A stretch of 64,000 bases of DNA from Roseiarcus sp963781895 (lineage in GTDB: Bacteria > Pseudomonadota > Alphaproteobacteria > Rhizobiales > Beijerinckiaceae): contig CAWAIM010000037.1 of NCBI GenBank assembly GCA_963781895.1, forward strand, positions 1-64,000, read 5' to 3'. Within the stretch, counting starts at the first letter, position 1. The number at the start of each line of letters is the position of its first letter. The translations under genes and the position numbers were made by a program. Under the pieces are notes generated by a model. The model did no database searches and had not been told where the DNA came from. It saw only the letters and a program-made list of their open reading frames with translations. This document shows, piece after piece, positions 35,236-43,071 of this stretch.

Positions 35236-36163
35236 CTCGGCGTTGGCGGCGCACGAGGGTTCTGTCGTTCTCATTGTCAGTGAACAGCGCGATTGGCACG
35301 CGCGACAGATGGAGACGGCCTTCGCTGCGGCAGGCGTGCGCGCCGCAATAGTCGACCTCGCGGATTGCGACTTCGACACCGAGAGCCCCAGCCAATTGGC
35401 GTTGCCTGGATTGGGATCGCTTCTGCCGGACGCGGTGCACGTGCGGACGCTGGCGGCCGGATCATTCGAGGCGATCACCAAGCGCCTGGGTGTGCTGCAC
35501 GCCTTGGCCGATCTCGGCGTTGTCGTTTGGAACGACGCTCGCGCGATCGAACGCTGCGTCGACAAGTCGATGACGAGTTTTCTGCTCGCGCGCGCCGGCC
35601 TGCCGACCCCGCCGACCTGGACGATGGAATCGTTGGAAGCCGCGCGGACGCTTGTCGAGCGCGAGGCGCCGCGTGGCCCGCTCGTGCTCAAACCCCTGTT
35701 CGGTTCGCAAGGCAAGGATCTGCGCCTGATTCACCGGCCGGAGGACTTGCCTGCACGCGAAGGCGTAGCCGGCGTCTTTTATCTTCAGCGCTATATCCCA
35801 GTCGACGCCGATGACTTTCGCGACTATCGGCTGTTCGTGTTGCGGGGTCGCGTCATCGCCGCCATGATGCGACGATCCTCGACTTGGATCACCAACGTCA
35901 CGCGGGGCGGCCAGCCTTGCGGCGTCGAGCGCGACGCGACGATGGAGCGTCTCGCCGTCGCGGCGGCGGACGCGGTCGGCGCGGCGATCGCGGGCGTCGA
36001 CATCCTAAAAGGAATCGATGGCGCGCCGACGGTGCTCGAGGTCAACAGCATGCCGGCCTGGAGCGGCTTGCAAAATGTGAGCCGGCGCAACATCGCCCAG
36101 GCGATCGCCGCCGACCTGACGGCGGAATTGACTCGCCGCCCGGCCAACGGCCGCGCGCGATGA
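35219..36163 (+). CDS. RimK-like ATP-grasp ligase of the mch-fae cluster
   Basis: 314 residues. Blocks typical of RimK-type glutamate ligases: VVVWNDARAIERCVDKSMTS, FLLARAGLPTPPTWTMES, GPLVLKPLFGSQGKDLRLIH (ATP-binding), FYLQRYIPVDADDFRDYRLF, and AGVDILKGIDGAPTVLEVNS with the metal-binding Glu and Asn. H4MPT and its relatives carry glutamyl or other acidic side-chain additions, so a cofactor-tailoring ligase is likely. ATG 35219 lies inside the mch 3' end. Overlaps the CitG-like gene by ATGA. Confidence 0.85.
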   Translation: MPASPDSALAAHEGSVVLIVSEQRDWHARQMETAFAAAGVRAAIVDLADCDFDTESPSQLALPGLGSLLPDAVHVRTLAAGSFEAITKRLGVLHALADLGVVVWNDARAIERCVDKSMTSFLLARAGLPTPPTWTMESLEAARTLVEREAPRGPLVLKPLFGSQGKDLRLIHRPEDLPAREGVAGVFYLQRYIPVDADDFRDYRLFVLRGRVIAAMMRRSSTWITNVTRGGQPCGVERDATMERLAVAAADAVGAAIAGVDILKGIDGAPTVLEVNSMPAWSGLQNVSRRNIAQAIAADLTAELTRRPANGRAR

Positions 36164-37026
36164 GCCAAGTCGACTCTGCCGTAGCCGCGGCGTTCGTCGG
36201 GGCCTGCCTTGATGAACTCGACGCTCTCAAGCCCGGAAACGTCCATCGCTTCGCGCCGGGCCACGGGATGAGCGTCGCCGATTTCGTCCGCAGCGCTGAA
36301 GCCAGCGCCGCGCCAATCGCGACGAAAGGCGCGCGCGTAGGCGCTCGGGTTCGCAACGCGGTCGGCGCTACCCTGGCCGCGGTCGGTCAAAACACCAATC
36401 TCGGCATCGTTCTGCTGTGTGCGCCGCTCGCGGCCGCGGCGGAATCGAAAGATGTCGTGCTGCGCCAGGCGCTCAGGGACGTCCTCGACGGGCTCGACAG
36501 AGAGGACGCCGCGGACGTGTTCGCCGCAATCGCCGCGGCGAATCCCGGCGGCCTCGGCCACGCTGTCAACCATGACGTTCGCGCGCCCGTCACCGGGACG
36601 CTGCGCGAAGCCATGGCGGAGGCGGCGGGCAGGGACCGAATCGCGCGGCAATACGTCACCGCATATGAAGACATTTTCTCTCTAGGCGTGCCGGCATTGG
36701 AGGCTGCACAGCGGACAGGACACGACCGTCGCTGGTCGACGCTCGCGGTCTATCTCGCCTTGCTCGCGGCGATGCCCGACACGCACATATTGCGAAAATT
36801 CGATCCGGCGACCGCCGAGGCGACGCAGCGCGACGCCGGCTATTGGCGCGACGCCCTCAGGGCGACTAAGCACCCAGAGTCGCTGCTCGAGGGGCTTTTG
36901 CAATGGGATTCTGCGCTCAAAGCGCGTGCAATCAACCCCGGGACAAGCGCGGATTTGACCGTGGCGACGCTTTTTGCCGCCACCTTGTCGTCAAACCGCG
37001 ACGCGCATCTTGCTCTCACGCGCTAA
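36160..37026 (+). CDS. Triphosphoribosyl-dephospho-CoA synthase-like (CitG/MdcB-like) protein
   Basis: 288 residues, all helical, with LDELDALKPGNVHRFAPGHG near the start (the CitG family KPGNV motif), NAVGATLAAVGQNTNLGIVL, LLCAPLAAAAE, NPGGLGHAVNHDVRAPVTG and YWRDALRATKHPESLLEGLL. CitG makes a phosphoribosyl-CoA prosthetic group; the paralogue linked to H4MPT genes probably carries out another phosphoribosyl or triphosphate transfer in cofactor synthesis (inference). It overlaps the preceding ligase by ATGA and precedes fae by 152 bases. Confidence 0.85.
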   Translation: MSQVDSAVAAAFVGACLDELDALKPGNVHRFAPGHGMSVADFVRSAEASAAPIATKGARVGARVRNAVGATLAAVGQNTNLGIVLLCAPLAAAAESKDVVLRQALRDVLDGLDREDAADVFAAIAAANPGGLGHAVNHDVRAPVTGTLREAMAEAAGRDRIARQYVTAYEDIFSLGVPALEAAQRTGHDRRWSTLAVYLALLAAMPDTHILRKFDPATAEATQRDAGYWRDALRATKHPESLLEGLLQWDSALKARAINPGTSADLTVATLFAATLSSNRDAHLALTR

Positions 37027-37075
37027 CAATGCTTGATTTGGGCGCGGGGAAATGCCCTGCCTATCCGGCCAACCG

Positions 37076-37095
37076 ATCCCGCCCCGAGGCGGGAT
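37076..37095 (+). promoter_or_regulatory. Hairpin between the CitG-like gene and fae
   Basis: ATCCCGCC (37076-37083) and GGCGGGAT (37088-37095) form a perfect 8-bp stem with a CCGA tetraloop, 84 bases before fae. No T run follows. It could mark a processed or partly terminated mRNA, letting fae be expressed at a different level. Confidence 0.5.
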
Positions 37096-37178
37096 GCTGA
37101 CAACAAGGATAGCCTGTTCGCCTCGTGGCGAATGCCGCGGGCCGTATGGATTGTCTTCATCCCTGGGAGGAAATTTGG

Positions 37179-37685
37179 ATGGCTAAGATCAACAAGATGA
37201 TGGTTGGCAAGTCCCTGATCGGCGACGGCAACGAGGTCGCGCACATCGACCTGATCATCGGGCCGCGCGGCAGCGCCGCAGAGACCGCTTTCGCGACGGC
37301 GCTGACCAACAATAAAGACGGCTTTACCGCATTGCTCGCGGTGGTGGCGCCCAATCTGGCCGTCAAGCCTTCGACGGTCATGTTCAACAAAGTGACGATC
37401 AAGGGCGCCAAGCAGGCGGTCCAGATGTTCGGGCCGGCGCAGCACGCGGTTGCAAAGGCGGTAGCCGACAGCGTCGCCGACGGCACGATTCCGGCGAGCG
37501 AAGCTGACGATCTCTTTATCTGTGTCGGCGTCTTCATTCACTGGGAGGCGGCCGACGACAAGAAGATACAGGACTTCAACTATCGGGCGACCAAGGAATC
37601 GATCGCGCGCGCCGTCGCTGGCCACCCGACCCCTGCTGAAGTCGTCGCTCAGCGCGACACGGCCAAGCACCCGTTCGCCGCCTAG
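37179..37685 (+). CDS. fae: Formaldehyde-activating enzyme
   Basis: 168 residues. Condenses formaldehyde with H4MPT to methylene-H4MPT; a major cytoplasmic protein in methylotrophs. Start AKINKMMVGKSLIGDGNEVA then HIDLIIGPRGSAAETAFATA, with the catalytic His22 in AHIDL, and KPSTVMFNKVTIKGAKQAVQ, MFGPAQHAVAKAVADSV, FICVGVFIHWEAADDKKIQD. The GGGAGG ribosome site is eight bases upstream of ATG 37179. Last of the ATP-grasp-mch-ligase-CitG-fae cluster, and followed by a strong hairpin. Confidence 0.97.
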   Translation: MAKINKMMVGKSLIGDGNEVAHIDLIIGPRGSAAETAFATALTNNKDGFTALLAVVAPNLAVKPSTVMFNKVTIKGAKQAVQMFGPAQHAVAKAVADSVADGTIPASEADDLFICVGVFIHWEAADDKKIQDFNYRATKESIARAVAGHPTPAEVVAQRDTAKHPFAA

Positions 37686-37712
37686 GCGCCGACGCGGTCG
37701 GGTTTTGCCTTT

Positions 37713-37748
37713 GACATCCGTGCGAGGGAATGGTTTCGCACGGATGTC
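37713..37748 (+). terminator. Strong hairpin after fae
   Basis: GACATCCGTGCGA (37713-37725) and TCGCACGGATGTC (37736-37748) are perfect 13-bp arms around a 10-base loop, starting 28 bases after the fae stop. A T-rich stretch precedes rather than follows it, so it may stabilise the fae mRNA 3' end rather than act as a classic intrinsic terminator. Confidence 0.6.
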
Positions 37749-38182
37749 GACTGCTTCTCGCAGCCGGGGTGGGTCGAGAGCCCCGAATGGCTGCAAAAGC
37801 GATAGCGAAAGACCAGCGGCGCCGCGTACTGTCGCGCGTTCGTTTCACCGAAATGGGGTATGAGACTCAGATCGCCGTCCGGGAGGGCGAAACCCCCGCC
37901 GGTGCGTTTCCTTATGCGGTCCGGACTGGAGCTATATTTTTATTGCGCCCCAGCGCACCAGGGGTCTTGCGGGCAACCGCGAGCACTGACCTTTTCGAGC
38001 TTGGAACAGATATGATGCCTTACCACCTGTGCCGGGCGGAGCGACCGAAAGGAGGGGCCTATAAATAGGACCGGAGATGCCCTCGACGCGTTCAGCAACG
38101 CCGGCGCGGCGGTCGCCTGCTTGAGTGCGGACAGGTTCGCAGTTTCTCTCTGCTTGGCGCGAATTGGCGGGAGACAGTGGCG
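37749..38182. other. Intergenic region, no supported gene
   Basis: 434 bases between the fae hairpin and the binding-protein gene. Open frames on both strands lack family patterns. It should contain the promoter of the binding protein at 38183. Confidence 0.45.
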
Positions 38183-39403
38183 GTGAGCATCCCATCGAGC
38201 TTATGCCGCGCAGGTCTCGCGGCGGCGCTGATAATGAGCGCCAGCGGCGACGCCTTGGCCGAAATTCCGAACCGCACGATCAAGATTGGAGTGCTCAGCG
38301 ACTTCTCCGGCCCGTTCGCCGACCAGGTCGGCAAGGGCTCACTGGTCGGCGCGCAGATGGCGGCGGAGGATTTCGCCAAGGAGGCGGGCGACCTCAAGGT
38401 CGAGGTCGTCTCGGCAGATCATCAGAACAAGCCCGATCTCGGGCTCTCGATAGCGCGCCGCTGGATCGAGCGAGAGGGCGTTTCGGCGATTGCCGATCTC
38501 GCCAATTCCGGCGTCGGGTTGGCGGTAAACGGCTATCTCCACGAAAAAAACCGCGCGATGCTCGCCTCGTCTACGGCGACCTCCGATCTCACGGGAAAAT
38601 TTTGCCACCCGACGACAGTGCAGTGGACGCTCGACACCTGGGCCTTGGGCTCGGCGATCGGCCGGACAATCACCAATATGGGTGGGAAATCATGGTATTT
38701 CATCAGTTTCGAGTATGCGTTGGGGAAGGCCCTCCAGCGCGACGCCAGCCAGGCGATCGCCAAGGCGGGCGGAATCGTCGTCGGATCGGTCTCTCACCCG
38801 CTCGGCGTCTCCGACTTCGGTTCCTATCTGCTTCAAGCGGATGCGTCGAGCGCCCAGGTCATCGCGCTTGCGGACACCGGGGCGGACGCGATAAACGCCA
38901 TCCGGCAGGCGGCGGATTTTCGCATCATCGGCGGCGATAGGCGCCTCGCCGCGCTGTTTTTACAGATCACCGACATCGACGCGCTCGGTCTCGCCGCCGC
39001 GCAGGGTCTTATACTTGCGGAAGCGTTCTACTGGGATCAGAACGACTCGACTCGCGCCTTCGCCAGACGCTTCGCCCAGCGTATGGGCGGCCGGATGCCG
39101 ACGGAAGACCAAGCCGGCGTCTATTCTGAGACCCTTGCCTATTTGCGCGCCGCCAAGGCTGCCGACACGATCGAGGGCGACAAGGCTGTGGCCGAGATGC
39201 GCAGAGCGCCGATCGACGACCCGCTATTCGGCCGGGTCGTGGTGAGGCCCGACGGGCGCGCGACACATGCGATGTACGTGTTCAAGGTCAAGGCGCCGGC
39301 GGCGTCCAAGGGCCGTTGGGACGACTACGAACTTGTGGAGTCTATTCCCGCCGATGAAGCGTTTCGTCCGCTCGCCGACGGCGGCTGTCCACTTATAAAG
39401 TGA
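38183..39403 (+). CDS. Orphan periplasmic binding protein (branched-chain amino acid type)
   Basis: 406 residues. Signal peptide to about residue 25 (…MSASGDALA), then a Peripla_BP_6 fold: IPNRTIKIGVLSDFSGPFAD, GSLVGAQMAAEDFAKEAGD, KPDLGLSIARRWIEREGVSA, SSTATSDLTGKFCHPTTVQW, GVSDFGSYLLQADASSAQVI and QAGVYSETLAYLRAAKAADT. Either GTG 38177 or GTG 38183 can start it; the second has better spacing from GGGAG. No permease or ATPase genes are nearby. The next genes are a response regulator and a histidine kinase, so a ligand-sensing role is plausible. Such binding proteins also occur near alcohol dehydrogenases in methylotrophs. Confidence 0.83.
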   Translation: MSIPSSLCRAGLAAALIMSASGDALAEIPNRTIKIGVLSDFSGPFADQVGKGSLVGAQMAAEDFAKEAGDLKVEVVSADHQNKPDLGLSIARRWIEREGVSAIADLANSGVGLAVNGYLHEKNRAMLASSTATSDLTGKFCHPTTVQWTLDTWALGSAIGRTITNMGGKSWYFISFEYALGKALQRDASQAIAKAGGIVVGSVSHPLGVSDFGSYLLQADASSAQVIALADTGADAINAIRQAADFRIIGGDRRLAALFLQITDIDALGLAAAQGLILAEAFYWDQNDSTRAFARRFAQRMGGRMPTEDQAGVYSETLAYLRAAKAADTIEGDKAVAEMRRAPIDDPLFGRVVVRPDGRATHAMYVFKVKAPAASKGRWDDYELVESIPADEAFRPLADGGCPLIK

Positions 39404-39543
39404 GGCGTCCAGGGCTGGACGAGGCGCTTTTGGCGCTAAGCCATTTATGCGCTCGATGAACAGGGAGCCATTCGCATATAGGCCTCGGCCTTCTAAGGCG
39501 CAGCCTCCGGAGCCAGCGACGCCAACCGGCCGCTTCTTGCCCG

Positions 39544-40167
39544 CTAAAGCTTGGCGTCAAGCGCAATGCGCATGAGGTCCATCGCGCTGCGGGCGCCCAG
39601 CTTGTGTTTGAGCTGGGTGCAATTGTTGGCGATCGTCTTGTAGGAGATATCCAGCGCGTCGGCGATCTCGGCCATTGTGCGGCCCGCCGCGATCAGGCGC
39701 ATGATTTCAAGTTCGCGCGGGTTCAGCGTGGAGATCACGGTGGCGTTTCCGCCGGCGCGCAGGAAGGCGATCTGGCGCGCCATCTCGGCGTGCAAGTAGA
39801 GCCCGCCGCCCGCCACCGATTTCACCGCGCCGGCAAAAAAGATAGGATCGTCGTTCTTGGCGATATAGCCCTTGGCCCCCGCCCCAATCGCGCGTGCGGC
39901 GATGACCGGATCGTCGTTCATGCTAAAGAGGATAAGCTGCGCCTCCGGCTCGCGCTGCAGAATGCGACGGATGAGCTCCATTCCCGAAACGCCGGGCAGA
40001 TTGAGGTCGATCACCGCGACGTCGGGTTTAAGAGCGAAATAGGCCGAATAGCCTGCCCGGCCGTCGGAGGCCTCGAAAACCTCGACACTGGAGTCCTCCG
40101 CTTCCAGCAACGCCCGGCAGCCGGAGACCACGATCGGGTGATCGTCGACGATGAGAACCCGCACCAA
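39544..40167 (-). CDS. NarL/FixJ-type response regulator
   Basis: 207 residues. Receiver domain: VRVLIVDDHPIVVSGCRALL with acidic pocket D8-D9, phosphorylation site Asp54 in VAVIDLNLPGVSGMELI, and conserved Lys in GAKGYIAKND. The LuxR-type helix-turn-helix is at about 142-205: LNPRELEIMRLIAAGRTMAE, IADALDISYKTIANNCTQLK. TTG 40167 (GGAGG seven bases upstream) or GTG 40164 starts it. Divergent from the histidine kinase at 40326. Comparable to FlhR/MoxX-type regulators of methanol or formaldehyde genes, though that assignment rests on position and family only. Confidence 0.9.
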   Translation of the reverse strand: MVRVLIVDDHPIVVSGCRALLEAEDSSVEVFEASDGRAGYSAYFALKPDVAVIDLNLPGVSGMELIRRILQREPEAQLILFSMNDDPVIAARAIGAGAKGYIAKNDDPIFFAGAVKSVAGGGLYLHAEMARQIAFLRAGGNATVISTLNPRELEIMRLIAAGRTMAEIADALDISYKTIANNCTQLKHKLGARSAMDLMRIALDAKL

Positions 40168-40325
40168 TCCATACCTCCAAAGCTATTGGCGGAGCGATCC
40201 TTCTGGTCCTTCGAAGCGCGCCTTGACGCACCTTAGGACGGGCGAGACCGCGCGCCCGCCCCGGCTCGAACATTGACAGGCGCGGAGGCAAAATCAACGG
40301 TGAGGCCCGAAAGGATCTTACCCAA

Positions 40326-41729
40326 ATGTGGCGTTCGATCTCCCTGCGCAACCGTCTCAATCTTATATTCGGGTCGCTCCTGGCGCTCTGGCTCCTCACG
40401 GACGTCGGCCACATTCTTATCCAAGCGAGCGCGCGGGCGCGCGCCGAAACGCAGAATGCGATGCGACTGACCAAGGCTTTCGTCGCCACGACGCTCGCCC
40501 ACCTCCAGGACGCGCCGGAGCCAGCAAAGGCCATCGAGGCGCTGCTCGCGAGTCTCCAGAACGTGCGCCACGTGCGGGTCGGCATCGGAGAACCTTCGTT
40601 CGCCTCCGCGATCGTGTTGACCGCAACCAATTCTTCGCAAGCGCCGCGATGGTTCCGCGCACTCGTTGACGCGCCGGCGGAAGTCGCCGCCATTCCCGTG
40701 GTCTTCAACAGCAGAAGGATGGATTCGATCGTCATCGTCACCAACTCCTCCGACGTGATCGACGAGGCCTGGATCGGCGCGCGCGACGAGGCGCTGGCGG
40801 GGGCGGGGCTGGCGCTGGCGGCGATGGGCGCAACGAGTCTGCTGGTCGGCCGCGCGCTCAGGCCCCTCGGCGTCGCGGGCGTCACGCTGGCGAGGCTCGA
40901 AAGCGGCGACTACGCGGCCCGGGCGCAAGGGCGTGGTCCGCCCGAGATTCGCGATCTCAACGCCAAGGTCAACAGCTTGGCCGAGGCGCTCGAGGGCCTC
41001 AGTCAAGCCAACGGCGCGTTGATTGAGCGCGTGTTCGATGCTCATGACGAAGAGCGGCGCCTGATCGCGAACGAATTGCACGACGAGTTCGGCCCTCATC
41101 TGTTCGCACTGCGCGCCAGCGCCGCGGTGTTGGCTGCCAAACTCGGCGAAAACCCGGCCGCCCAATCTGCGGCCGACGCCATCCAGGCCCAAGTCGAGGC
41201 TCTGCAAGGCCAGAACCGACGCATTCTCGCCCACTTGCGTCCCGCCGCGTTGGAAGAGCTCGGACTTGTGGCGGCGCTGGGCGCGCTGGTCGCGCACTGG
41301 CGGCGCGCTGAGCCGGGGGTTGATCTGACGCTCGACGCTCATCCGCGGGCGGCGGAGCTGAGCGATCGCGCCAGCCTGATGGTCTATAGATTCGTCCAGG
41401 AGGCGCTGACCAACGCCTTTCGCCATGCCGAAGCAAAGCGCATCGATGTAACCGTGACGTACGACGGGTTTCGCGCGGACGCGGGCATGCGCGATCCCGC
41501 GCTCGCTGGGCTTGTCATTCGCATCGCCGACGACGGCCGCGGCCTGCAAGGCGATTTCGGCGCCGGCATGGGCCTTGCGGCTATGCGCGACCGCGTTCGG
41601 GCGTTCGGCGGACGTGTTGATCACTTCGCCCCGGCGGGGGGAGGCGCGGTAGTGGAGGCGAGATTTGGCGCTTCGGCTCCGGCGCCGCGCGATCTGGAAG
41701 CAGTCCCCCCGGATTCGGGCGCAGACTAG
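40326..41729 (+). CDS. Membrane histidine kinase, HisKA_3 (NarX/FlhS-like) type
   Basis: 467 residues. TM1 about 9-32 (LNLIFGSLLALWLLTDVGHI), a periplasmic sensor part of about 120 residues, TM2 about 157-177 (AGAGLALAAMGATSLLVGRA), a HAMP-like linker (LGVAGVTLARLESGDYAARA), then the HisKA_3 box RRLIANELHDEFGPHLFALR with His252, and ATPase motifs: N box VYRFVQEALTNAFRHAEAKR, G box IRIADDGRGLQGDFGAGMGL. Its partner is surely the divergent regulator at 39544-40167, 158 bases away. The binding protein at 38183 may present the ligand to its periplasmic domain (inference). Confidence 0.9.
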   Translation: MWRSISLRNRLNLIFGSLLALWLLTDVGHILIQASARARAETQNAMRLTKAFVATTLAHLQDAPEPAKAIEALLASLQNVRHVRVGIGEPSFASAIVLTATNSSQAPRWFRALVDAPAEVAAIPVVFNSRRMDSIVIVTNSSDVIDEAWIGARDEALAGAGLALAAMGATSLLVGRALRPLGVAGVTLARLESGDYAARAQGRGPPEIRDLNAKVNSLAEALEGLSQANGALIERVFDAHDEERRLIANELHDEFGPHLFALRASAAVLAAKLGENPAAQSAADAIQAQVEALQGQNRRILAHLRPAALEELGLVAALGALVAHWRRAEPGVDLTLDAHPRAAELSDRASLMVYRFVQEALTNAFRHAEAKRIDVTVTYDGFRADAGMRDPALAGLVIRIADDGRGLQGDFGAGMGLAAMRDRVRAFGGRVDHFAPAGGGAVVEARFGASAPAPRDLEAVPPDSGAD

Positions 41730-41964
41730 CAGGATTTCGAACTAACAAAGTCATCAGTCGCGGAAGAGGGGACTGCATTTCCCATTCCGGCCGGAGCAAC
41801 AGAGCCGCCGCCTTCTCCGGCAACCATTCTCGTGCGCAACCTCATTTCCGCGATCATGGCGTGAATTTCAACTATCGCATTTGATTCTTGTACGCCTCCA
41901 ACGACCAGCGTGGCGAACAGCCTCTCGACCCGCACTGGCGAGCAGCGGCCGCGCCGCGCCACCT

Positions 41965-42627
41965 TCAAGCCTCCGCGCGCCCGGCAAGATTGCCCGCCAG
42001 GATATAGATGCTCAACAAAAGCACCCACAAAGGAAAGAGCGCGAAGCTCCAGCGGAAGAAGGCGCTGCCGAGAAGCAGCAAGGCCGCCAACAGATAGCCG
42101 AGCGCGGCCAGCCAGCGAGGCGCGATTCGCGTCGACATGGCGACCGTCGAGGTGGAGATCATGAACACGCCGGCCATCTTGACCATGTAGACGTTGACGA
42201 GACTGTACGAGACCGCGCTCGCGAAGCGAAACGTGGACGAGGCGGAGAACGCAGCTGGTTCCCTTCCGAGCGCAATCAGCATGGCGCCGACGACCGCCGC
42301 GGCGACAAACAGCATGCCTAGGAACAGGAGGCCGCTTCCGAAGAACACGGTCGCAAAAAAGCGATCCTCGCGCCGGCCGAGTTGGTCGCGAATGACGCCG
42401 ATGAACCACAGAAAGGCGATCCCGGCAAACGGGATGAGATTCAGCGCCAGCGCGACCTCGTTCGCGTTAGCTGCGAGCGATGCGCCCGACGCTTGCGGGT
42501 CGGTGGGGATCGCGCTCCAAAAAAATCCGAAGCTCGCCAAAGTCAGCAACGAAAAGACGACGCCCGCTATGGCGGCGGCCTTCGGGGTTCTCAATCCGGC
42601 CTCGTGGAGACCGTCGACCTGGCTCAT
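41965..42627 (-). CDS. Multi-pass membrane protein, function unknown
   Basis: 220 residues, about six transmembrane segments: AAAIAGVVFSLLTLASFGFF, ALALNLIPFAGIAFLWFIGV, FFATVFFGSGLLFLGMLFVA, the region VYMVKMAGVFMISTSTVAMS, WLAALGYLLAALLLLGSAFF and FALFPLWVLLLSIYILAGNL. Charged residues sit in the loops (RDQLGRREDR). No domain of known function is recognisable. Alone on this strand, between the histidine kinase and the tRNA. Confidence 0.75.
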   Translation of the reverse strand: MSQVDGLHEAGLRTPKAAAIAGVVFSLLTLASFGFFWSAIPTDPQASGASLAANANEVALALNLIPFAGIAFLWFIGVIRDQLGRREDRFFATVFFGSGLLFLGMLFVAAAVVGAMLIALGREPAAFSASSTFRFASAVSYSLVNVYMVKMAGVFMISTSTVAMSTRIAPRWLAALGYLLAALLLLGSAFFRWSFALFPLWVLLLSIYILAGNLAGRAEA

Positions 42628-42901
42628 GCCCTCAACTCTCCCAACGGACGCGCGAACCGAACCGCGGCTCCAGCCTTACCACCTTCAGATCGGCCTGGCG
42701 CGCGATTGCCGGCCGCGAGTCGACCAGGATGACCAATCGTACGCCAGGAATTGAGGCCGGGAACTCCTCGCAGAAAGTGTGATGGCCAAGCTCTCGGCGG
42801 CGCGTTTCGGGAACAGACGTCGCCCGCCCCCGGAGGGGGTAGGGAAAAGTGGGCCAATCACGGACAAAACGCCCGACGAAATCAGGGGAGGTAATGAAGG
42901 T

Positions 42902-42978
42902 TGGCTCCCCGAGCAGGACTTCGAACCTGCGACCATTCGATTAACAGTCGAATGCTCTACCAGCTGAGCTATCGGGGA
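42902..42978 (-). tRNA. tRNA-Asn (GTT)
   Basis: On the minus strand the acceptor TCCCCGA pairs with TCGGGGA and a genomic CCA follows (complement of 42902-42904). The anticodon arm has CTGTTAAT with anticodon GTT, the T arm has GGTTCGAAGTC, and the D arm has AGCTCAGCTGGTAGAGC. Confidence 0.97.
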
Positions 42979-43071
42979 TCGGCTCGGGCGGGGATATAGC
43001 AGAATTTGGGGCGATGGAAAGGGGCGTTTTTCGCGCTTGCGTCGCGCCCTGTGGGGGACCAACTTTCGGCC

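Noticed and set aside
37730..38068. A 112-codon plus-strand gene after fae
   Set aside because: Its start lies within the fae 3' hairpin and the product matches no pattern I know; kept as intergenic.
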